5,147 nucleotides of DNA. It comes from CAZTKP01 sp964614215 (GTDB lineage: Bacteria > UBP6 > UBA1177). A model generated the notes under the pieces. It did no database searches and was not told the origin of the DNA. It saw only the letters and a list, made by a program, of their open reading frames with translations. Shown piece by piece: positions 1-5,147 of the stretch. The first letter of the stretch is position 1. Every line of letters starts with the position of its first letter. The DNA lies in assembly GCA_964614215.1 (NCBI GenBank), contig CAZTKP010000180.1, positions 1 to 5,147 of the forward strand, given 5' to 3'. A program made the position numbers and the translations under genes.

Positions 1-2507
1 GACAGCAATGTTCCGCAGATAGGCGAACATTCCGCTGAGTTTAAAATTTTTATGGAAAAGAGGAAAACAGGGTTGCCGATGGTGAAAGATCCGAGGTTCG
101 GACTTATTCCTGCACCGCTTGACAACTCAAATCTGCTCAAACAGTTTATACCTTCTTCCAACAAAATAACTGTTAAAAATGCGACTGATCCTGCCTATGA
201 TCTTAGACCTTTAGGCAGAGTGAGTTCTGTAAAGGATCAGGGAAGTTGCGGTGCATGCTGGAGCTTCGCTTCAATGGCTTCTTTGGAATCAAATTTCATG
301 CCGGGAGAAACGAACGATTTCTCAGAAAATAATTTAAAGAACCTTCACGGTTTTGACTGGGGACACTGCAGTGGCGGAAATGCTGATATGGCTGCCGCTT
401 ACTTCATGAGATGGAACGGTCCGGTTAATGAAAGTGATGATCCTTACAATATATCAAATGACGTTTCTCCAACCCTTGATCCTGTAAAACATGTGACAGA
501 TCACTATATTGTTTCAAGTGCTTCGATGAGTTCAATCAAGGAAGCAATTGTTGAATTTGGTGTAGTTACGACTAATATTTATTACAGTGATACTTATCTG
601 AACACTTCAACTGGAGGATATCATTATTCTGGAGGTAATTCCATTAATCACGGAGTTGCCATTGTCGGATGGGATGATAACTACAGTACAGCAAACTTTG
701 ATTCAGGCAACCCTGTTCCAAGTTCTAACGGAGCATGGATAATAAAGAACAGCTGGGGATCTGACTGGGGAAACGGCTGGCCGGGAGACTGGGACGGAAA
801 CGGTTATTTTTATGTTTCCTACGAAACTACTGATATTAACGATGATTGCCATGTTTTTAAGGCAACGGATATTGAATATGAGAACCTTTATTCATATGAT
901 CCTTTTGGGAGAATAGGCTGGGCAGGTTATACCGGTCGAACTGATGCATGGATAGCAAATGTTTTCACTGCTGGTGGAGATGAAACGATAAAAGCTGTTA
1001 GTTTTTACGCAAATTCTCACGCCACTGCTTATGAGATCAGAATTTATTCAGGTGTAACAACAAATCCTACGACAGGTGCAACGCTGGAAACCACTCAGAC
1101 AGGAACAGCTGTAAATTCGGGTTACAACTCAGTAGTTCTTGACAGTCCGGTTGATCTCAGCTCAGGAACAAAATTCTCTGTTGTGGTAAAGGTTACAACT
1201 CCGGGGAATGAAAATCCTATTCCTCTTGAGATGCCATCTCCCGGATATGCAAGCCCAACAGCTTCTGCAGGACAGAGTTTCACTTCATCTGTTTCAGGTG
1301 CTGATCCGACGGGATGGTCTGATTTGACAGGATGGAGTTTAAACTCAAACGTGAACATCAAAGCATATACTGTGGATCAGACAGGCTCAGAAGATCCTGA
1401 TACTGATGATGCCGACACAATTGATGCTGATTCAGAGACTCCTGATGAGGATACCGCAGTAGTAATTGATCTTGTAATAAATGAAATAGATTACGATCAG
1501 CCGTCAACGGATGCCGCTGAATTTATTGAGCTTTATAACAAAGGCGATGATATCGCCAGCCTTTCAGGAATTTCAATCCAGTTGATCAACGGTACAGGAG
1601 GTGGTGCAGCTCTTTATAATACCATAAATCTTCCTGACGTTTCTCTTGCCGCTGGGGATTACTTTGTTATCTGCGGTGATTCTGCAAACGTAGCAAACTG
1701 TGATCTGGATGTTGTTCCAGACACAAATCTTGTTCAGAATGGAGCTCCTGATGCATTAGCACTTTATAATGGAGCTGAACTGCTTGATACAGTTTCCTAT
1801 GAAGGCGATGTGCCCGGATATACTGAAGCATTGGGAGCCGTAGAAGATCCCCCCGGAGCTTATAATGTAGGACTTTCCAGATACCCCGACGGAACTGATA
1901 CGGATGATAACAGTTCAGACTTTTCGATCAGATGTATAACTCCCGGAGCCGCAAATAGCTCAAGCACAAGTGGTTGCTTATGCGGTAACGGAAATCTAGA
2001 TGCAGGAGAGGACTGTGAACTTGGTGATGGTCCCTGCTGTTCAGATGAGTGTAAGTTCAAAGCATCAACTGTTGAATGTAGAGAAGCTGATGGAGCATGT
2101 GATACTGCGGAAACCTGTTCAGGTACATCCGCTGTCTGTCCACCCGATGAAGTTGAACCGGGAACAACAGAATGTCGTTCAGCAGCAGGAGTTTGTGATG
2201 AAGCTGAATACTGTGATGGTTCAGGTAAGGAATGTCCGGTGGATGTTAAGCTTACAACTGAATGTCGTGCATCAGCAGGTATCTGTGATGCAGCTGAGGT
2301 TTGTGACGGCGTGAGCAACGACTGCCCGATTGATACAAAATTAACTACAGAATGTCGTGCTTCAACAGGAGATTGTGATGTCGCAGAAGTCTGTGATGGA
2401 GTCAGTAATGATTGTCCTGCAGACGTTGTGGCTGCCTCAGATGTTGAATGTCGAGGAGCCTCGGGAGTTTGTGATGCGGTAGAATTCTGTAACGGTACAA
2501 ATAAAAC
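1..2507 (+). CDS. Secreted C1A (papain-like) cysteine peptidase with lectin-like, lamin-tail and disintegrin-like repeat domains; N-terminal part, open at both ends
   Basis: This is the N-terminal part of a large, probably exported, papain-family protease. Numbering from the in-frame ATG at 52, the catalytic set is complete: oxyanion-hole Gln63 and nucleophile Cys69 in DQGSCGACW (nt 238-261), His200 in INHGVAIVGW (649) and Asn233 in IKNSWG (748). A lectin-like domain usual in bacterial C1A enzymes follows (about 880-1377; YDPFGRIGWAGY, ANVFTAGGDE, YEIRIYSG). Next come an Asp/Glu/Thr linker (1381-1461), a lamin-tail domain (about 1465-1960; INEIDYDQPSTDAAEFIELYN) and a disintegrin-like module plus cysteine repeats from 1975 into the N gap. 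The frame is open from base 1. The ATG at 52 has no good ribosome site and no signal peptide follows it, so the true start is probably upstream. The other half is at 2608-3998. Any reading from 2508 to a stop near 2652 is an artefact of the placeholder length. Domain calls rest on motifs. The peptidase is very secure; its substrate is unknown. Confidence 0.9.
1975..2073 (+). other. Disintegrin-like opening module of the repeat array
   Basis: The encoded segment begins CLCGNGNLDAGEDC, followed by a CC pair and SDECKFKAS. This matches the layout of the N-terminal half of a disintegrin domain (CGNG-x-x-x-x-GE-x-C ... CC ... C-x-x-K). The following unit (ECREADGACDTAETCSGTS, then CPPD) matches the C-terminal half (C-x4-G-x-CD-x-x-E-x-C-x-G-x-S-x-x-CP-x-D). 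This is a motif-level resemblance; bacterial DUF4215/Myxo_Cys-type repeats share the CGNG start and are the main alternative. Confidence 0.6.
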
Positions 2508-2607
2508 NNNNNNNNNNNNNNNNNNNNNNNNNNNNNNNNNNNNNNNNNNNNNNNNNNNNNNNNNNNNNNNNNNNNNNNNNNNNNNNNNNNNNNNNNNNNN
2601 NNNNNNN
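2508..2607. other. Assembly gap (100 N) inside the cysteine-repeat array
   Basis: The run is exactly 100 N, the customary placeholder for a gap of unknown length. It falls inside the tandem cysteine repeats, where near-identical units would break a short-read assembly. The left flank ends inside a Thr codon after CNGTNK. The right flank begins with the last two bases of a codon before CDGSNNDCP. Joining the two frames requires a true length of 3n+2, whereas 100 is 3n+1. Confidence 0.97.
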
Positions 2608-3998
2608 TTTGTGACGGCTCAAATAATGATTGTCCGGCTGATAGTAAGTTAACTTCTGAATGCCGTGCAAAAGATGGTGAATGTGATGTTGCTGAACTCT
2701 GTGACGGTACGGATAACGACTGTCCGACTGACGATGTTCAGCCGGATACTTTTAAGTGCAGAGATTCGGGCGGTGTGTGTGATGTTGCTGAACTCTGTGA
2801 CGGCACGAACAAAACATGTCCGGATGATACAAAACTGACTACTGAATGTCGTGCTTCAACGGGAGTTTGTGATGTAGCAGAAGTCTGCGATGGAATTGGA
2901 AATGACTGCCCGGAAGATAGTGTTGCAGGTGTTGTAGTTGAATGCCGCGGATCAGCCGGAGCCTGTGATGCTGCTGAATTTTGTAATGGAACGAATAAAA
3001 CATGTCCCGCGGATGAAAAGCTGACTACCGAATGCCGTGCAAAAGATGGTGAATGTGATGTTGCTGAACTCTGTGACGGTACGGATAACGACTGTCCGAC
3101 AGATGAATTTGTTGCAGACGGTGAATCCTGTGTCGGTGACGGCTACCCATGGACTGAATATAAGTGTTACTCGGGAGTTTGTGAAGCAGGTGATGAGTTT
3201 TACGGAAGCTGTGTGGCACCAAATGAAATATCGGTCTTTCCATATAGCGACACTCAGAATACAACAGGAAGACCGGATCATGTTATGACTTATGGTGCTG
3301 ACTGTGACGCACTTAAAGGAAGCGGAGCAGACGTGGCTTACGAACTTCATGTTAAAGCCGGATTTACATATATGATAGCTCTTAATTCAACAGAAGATAT
3401 GGCTTTTGTCCTGCTTAACGCCTGTGGTGATAATCAACCTTGTATAGAGGCAGTGGATGCCAATGAAAGTGGAGTGGAGTCTGTCGAACTTGTTCCGGAA
3501 ACTGATGCAGTTTATGCTCTTGTCGTGGAAAATGCAGGATCAGCTGGAGAATACACCCTGACCGTTACTGAAACTGAAGTGGAAGTGCCTGATGAAGTTG
3601 AGGATGTGGACAGTGTGGACGACGTGTCCGACGAAGCAGCTGATGCGGAGTTGGATGATGAAATGGAAGATAGTGATGATGCTGAAGTTGATGACTCAGT
3701 GGACGAAGTGGACCCGGTGGACGATGATGCTGAAGTTGTGGACGAAACTGAAGATAGTGACGATGCTGAAATTAATGACCAGTCCGAGGTGTCTGATGAA
3801 GTGTCCGACCAGTCCGAAGTGTCTGATGAGTCCGAAGTGTCTGATGAGTCCGAAGTGTCTGATGAGTCCGAGGTGTCTGATGAGTCCGAGGTGGATGAGT
3901 CCGAGGTTTCAGATAATTCTGATGGGACCTCTTTAAATGATGACGATGGTGATTATAACGTAAGTGGTGACGGTTGCAGTTGCTCATTAATTATTTGA
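2608..3998 (+). CDS. C-terminal part of the same protein: cysteine repeats, PPC-like domain, acidic repeat tail
   Basis: The frame is open from the right edge of the gap (first full codon at 2610) to TGA at 3996-3998. It begins in the middle of a repeat (CDGSNNDCPAD), so the ATG at 2775 is an internal Met and not a start. The order is: repeats of the form ECR-x4-G-x-CD-x-AE-x-CDG-x4-CP (to about 3110), a short Cys-containing link (to about 3215), then a domain at about 3216-3580 resembling bacterial pre-peptidase C-terminal (PPC) domains (DVAYELHVKAGFTYMIAL, a CGDNQPC pair, VYALVVENAGSAGEYTLTV). A highly acidic tail of about 130 residues (3585-3965) carries an SEVSDE repeat and ends GDGCSCSLII. 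It lacks the hydrophobic helix and basic end expected of a full MYXO-CTERM-type sorting signal. It is almost certainly the continuation of the protease at 1-2507. A peroxidase and an outer-membrane-type gene follow closely. The role of the tail as a stalk or ion-binding spacer is inference. Confidence 0.87.
2658..2728 (+). repeat. 71-bp direct repeat, copy 1
   Basis: This stretch, encoding ECRAKDGECDVAELCDGTDN and the next residues DCP, is identical base for base by eye to 3030-3100. The offset is 372 nt, or 124 codons, so the copies are in frame. The identity extends to synonymous positions, unlike most other unit pairs in the array, which suggests recent duplication or gene conversion. Confidence 0.9.
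3030..3100 (+). repeat. 71-bp direct repeat, copy 2
   Basis: This is the second identical copy of the unit at 2658-2728. It is the last regular unit of the array. Just after the identity ends, the sequence diverges into the CPTDEFVADGESC link that closes the array. Confidence 0.9.
3780..3914 (+). repeat. 18-nt tandem repeats encoding (Q/E)SEVSD in the acidic tail
   Basis: In-frame units of the form gag-tcc-ga(a/g)-gtg-tct-gat start at 3780 (Gln variant), 3810 (Gln variant), 3828, 3846 and 3864. A shortened five-codon unit lies at 3882 and a diverged one at 3897. A four-codon EVSD fragment (3798-3809) sits between the first two. Because units are multiples of three, gain or loss changes tail length without breaking the frame. 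A looser duplication of EDSDDAE (about 3666 and 3750) lies just upstream. Confidence 0.9.
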
Positions 3999-4000
3999 TC

Positions 4001-4007
4001 GGGAGTG
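4001..4007 (+). promoter_or_regulatory. Ribosome binding site that sets the start at 4013
   Basis: GGGAGTG lies just upstream of the ATG at 4013; its GGGAG core ends 7 nt before the start. It favours 4013 over the in-frame TTG at 3974, which would overlap the preceding gene and place 13 residues ahead of a typical MKK signal peptide. Confidence 0.75.
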
Positions 4008-4012
4008 GATTT

Positions 4013-4624
4013 ATGAAGAAGGTTTGGTTTTTAATATTGGTTTTTTTAATGTCAGGGCTTTCCGTTCTATCGGCTGAAGAGAATGTTACTTTTTCTGCAG
4101 ACAAGGAAAGAGCTTTCGGTTTTAAGATGATGATGGGCGGTCGTTATGATGACATGAGAATGTGTGTTGCAAGTCCTGCCGGAGCAAAAGGTGGAGCGGT
4201 TGGCGATATAAAGCTTTTCATGAAATTCAGAATGAGCTATGACTGGTCGATGACAGTTACAATTCCAGTTTTTCGGCCGATTCTTTTCGGAGCAGCTTTT
4301 AAGATGCTTCAGTACGAATCAGATGTAGCAATGGAATATAAGCTGAAAGTTTCTCCAAAAGTTGATTTTGTTACAGGCCCCGGAATTGGACTCAGTTATC
4401 ATTATGGTCCCGACTATAAATCGGGAACTGGAAATGCCCGGACAGACGATTTTTTTGCACTTGGACCTATGGTTTCTTACTATGCTGACTTTGATTTTAA
4501 ATGGCCTAAAAGTTATGCCACAAGAGTTGGTCTGCATCTTTTTCATGTTTCACTTTTCCGTGTAGATGAATTTCAGTACGGAAAAGTTTTCGGTGGAGCA
4601 CTTGAGCTGGGAATGTATTTCTGA
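4013..4624 (+). CDS. Predicted outer-membrane beta-barrel protein with signal peptide, function unknown
   Basis: I do not recognise a named family for this 203-aa protein. It opens with a clear Sec signal peptide: MKK, a hydrophobic core (VWFLILVFLMSGLSVL) and a likely cut after Ser-Ala at residue 21, before Glu-Glu. No lipobox Cys is seen at the cut. The mature part of about 182 residues alternates polar and aromatic/hydrophobic residues, is rich in Gly, Phe, Met and Tyr, has short Gly/Asp turns (such as HYGPDYKSGTGNARTDD) and ends LELGMYF. A C-terminal Phe with alternating hydrophobics is the usual outer-membrane barrel assembly signal. The size would fit a small barrel of roughly eight strands, which is inference. 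It starts 14 nt after the giant protease stop and its TGA overlaps the next start by one base, so co-transcription with both is likely. The alternative is a periplasmic beta-rich protein. Confidence 0.85.
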   Translation: MKKVWFLILVFLMSGLSVLSAEENVTFSADKERAFGFKMMMGGRYDDMRMCVASPAGAKGGAVGDIKLFMKFRMSYDWSMTVTIPVFRPILFGAAFKMLQYESDVAMEYKLKVSPKVDFVTGPGIGLSYHYGPDYKSGTGNARTDDFFALGPMVSYYADFDFKWPKSYATRVGLHLFHVSLFRVDEFQYGKVFGGALELGMYF

Positions 4625-5100
4625 TGAGTAGCTTTTATGATCTTAAAGCTCGATCTCTTCAGGGAAAAGAGATCTCAATGAAGGAGTATGAAGGGAAGGT
4701 TGTTTTAGTTGTTAACACGGCAAGTAAATGTGGATTCACTCCTCAGTTCGAAGGTTTGGAAAAACTCTATGAAACTTACAAAGATAAAGGGTTGGTGATC
4801 CTAGGATTTCCATGCAATCAGTTTGCAAATCAGGAGCCTGGAAATGCAGACCAGATAGCTAGCGGCTGCGTTTTAAACTACGGCGTGACTTTTCAGATGT
4901 TTGATAAAATAAACGTCAACGGAAAAGACGCTCATCCTGTTTTTGCATATCTGAAAGAAAAGCTTCCCGGACTTTTAGGCGGTGTGATCAAATGGAATTT
5001 TACAAAGTTTCTCATTGATAGGAACGGCAATCCGGTAAAAAGATTTGCTCCTGCAACTACTCCTGAAAAGATTGAGAAGGATATTAAGGATCTTGTCTAA
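4624..5100 (+). CDS. Glutathione peroxidase-family thiol peroxidase (Cys type)
   Basis: This 158-aa protein has the usual length of bacterial GPx/BtuE/BsaA-type enzymes, which reduce hydrogen peroxide and organic hydroperoxides with thioredoxin or glutathione. The catalytic tetrad is present: Cys36 in NTASKCGFTPQ, Gln70 in NQFANQEPG, and Trp124-Asn125 in KWNFTKFLID. The conserved FPCNQF motif holds Cys64. Cys82, just before LNYGVTFQMF, sits where the resolving cysteine of thioredoxin-dependent two-Cys members lies, so thioredoxin is the likelier reductant. The active site uses Cys (tgt), not selenocysteine. There is no signal peptide, so it should be cytoplasmic. The ATG shares its A with the TGA of the previous gene and has only a weak GGGA about 11 nt upstream, suggesting translational coupling. 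The stop is TAA. The family call is secure; the exact reductant is not known. Confidence 0.96.
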   Translation: MSSFYDLKARSLQGKEISMKEYEGKVVLVVNTASKCGFTPQFEGLEKLYETYKDKGLVILGFPCNQFANQEPGNADQIASGCVLNYGVTFQMFDKINVNGKDAHPVFAYLKEKLPGLLGGVIKWNFTKFLIDRNGNPVKRFAPATTPEKIEKDIKDLV

Positions 5101-5106
5101 CTGTCT

Positions 5107-5134
5107 TTGACAAATATTAATCTTTTGGTATCAT
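5107..5134 (+). promoter_or_regulatory. Putative sigma70 promoter with extended -10, reading out of the window
   Basis: A perfect TTGACA (5107-5112) is followed after 16 bp by TATCAT (5129-5134), five of six matches to TATAAT. TG at 5126-5127 gives an extended -10. The surroundings are AT-rich and noncoding. It lies just past the peroxidase stop and points to a gene beyond the window edge. No start codon or terminator is visible in the remaining bases. Confidence 0.5.
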
Positions 5135-5147
5135 TAACTTAATTTTA

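Larger units (their letters stand above)
2074..3110 (+). repeat. Tandem array of four-cysteine disintegrin-like repeats (30/32 residues)
   Basis: Unit starts (codon before each first Cys) are at 2074, 2170, 2260, 2350, 2446, then the gap, then 2658, 2754, 2844, 2940 and 3030. A partial unit lies at 2608-2657. The consensus is ECR-x4-G-x-CD-x-AE-x-CDG-x4-CP-x-D, with four Cys per unit. Units are 90 or 96 nt. The 90-nt units mostly end in KLTT; the 96-nt units have a two-residue longer linker. At least eleven units are visible, and more may lie in the gap. The four invariant cysteines suggest disulfide-bonded extracellular modules. The array most resembles the C-terminal half of disintegrin domains. 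Confidence 0.88.

Noticed and set aside
1860..2318. Long minus-strand open frame opposite the cysteine repeats
   Set aside because: It mirrors a periodic coding array; its product is Ser/Pro/Gln-rich low complexity with no motif. The same holds for the other minus-strand frames.
2608..2652. Reading of the first frame through the N run to a stop near 2652
   Set aside because: The residues after the N run have no repeat motif; the +1-offset frame continues the cysteine repeats perfectly. The stop results from the arbitrary 100-nt placeholder.
2775..2777. ATG as the start of a separate gene
   Set aside because: It is not an initiator: ATG here is an in-frame alternative-start reading (GTG) inside a repeat unit, and coding repeats continue upstream to the gap without a stop or ribosome site.
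2074..3110. Regular direct repeats as a CRISPR array
   Set aside because: Units are contiguous, diverged and coding, with conserved Cys positions and no unique spacers.
3592..3936. Met/Trp/Lys-rich open frame over the acidic tail
   Set aside because: It is a shadow of the GAT/GAG/GTG-rich repeats in another frame and has no plausible protein features.
3974..4012. Upstream TTG start for the outer-membrane protein, or a frameshift joining it to the protease tail as a membrane anchor
   Set aside because: The ATG at 4013 has a well-spaced ribosome site and a textbook MKK signal peptide; the protease frame ends in a clean TGA before it.
5102..5112. Small hairpin TGTC-TTT-GACA as a terminator
   Set aside because: The stem is only 4 bp, is not GC-rich and has no immediate U-run; it overlaps the -35 box.

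Overview
The window looks like a scaffold fragment from a Gram-negative bacterium, probably an uncultured or metagenome-assembled one. The evidence is a secreted multidomain protein with Asp/Glu/Thr-rich linkers and cysteine-rich repeats, a small outer-membrane beta-barrel protein ending in Phe, and a run of exactly 100 N, the conventional placeholder for a gap of unknown size. The cysteine-rich repeats, the acidic linkers and the Gly-Cys-Ser-Cys C-terminus recall Myxococcota and other delta-proteobacterial-grade genomes. That placement is a low-confidence guess. No RNA gene, mobile element or CRISPR array is visible, and coding sequence on the + strand fills almost the whole window.

Positions 1-3998 are best read as one very large gene interrupted by the N gap (2508-2607). 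The frame is open from base 1, with no convincing start or signal peptide inside the window, so the 5' end is missing. The product has, in order: a papain-family (C1A) cysteine peptidase with all four catalytic-site residues, a lectin-like domain typical of bacterial C1A enzymes, an acidic linker, a lamin-tail domain (LTD), a disintegrin-like module followed by at least eleven four-cysteine repeats of 30 or 32 residues, a PPC-like beta domain, a long Asp/Glu/Ser/Val tail with hexapeptide repeats, and a GCSC C-terminus. The halves on either side of the gap lie in different frames only because the placeholder is 100 nt. The same repeat family runs up to both edges.

Fourteen bases after that stop, a 203-aa protein with a signal peptide and a C-terminal Phe begins (4013-4624). 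Its stop codon shares a base with the start of a 158-aa cysteine-type glutathione/thioredoxin peroxidase (4624-5100). The spacing suggests that all three are co-transcribed: an exported protease/adhesin, a likely outer-membrane protein and a cytoplasmic peroxide-detoxifying enzyme. The functional link between them is not evident. The last 47 bases contain a good sigma70-type promoter pointing out of the window, presumably for the next gene.

The most interesting element is the giant mosaic protease with its disintegrin-like repeat array. Long near-identical repeat units show recent internal duplication and probably caused the assembly gap.
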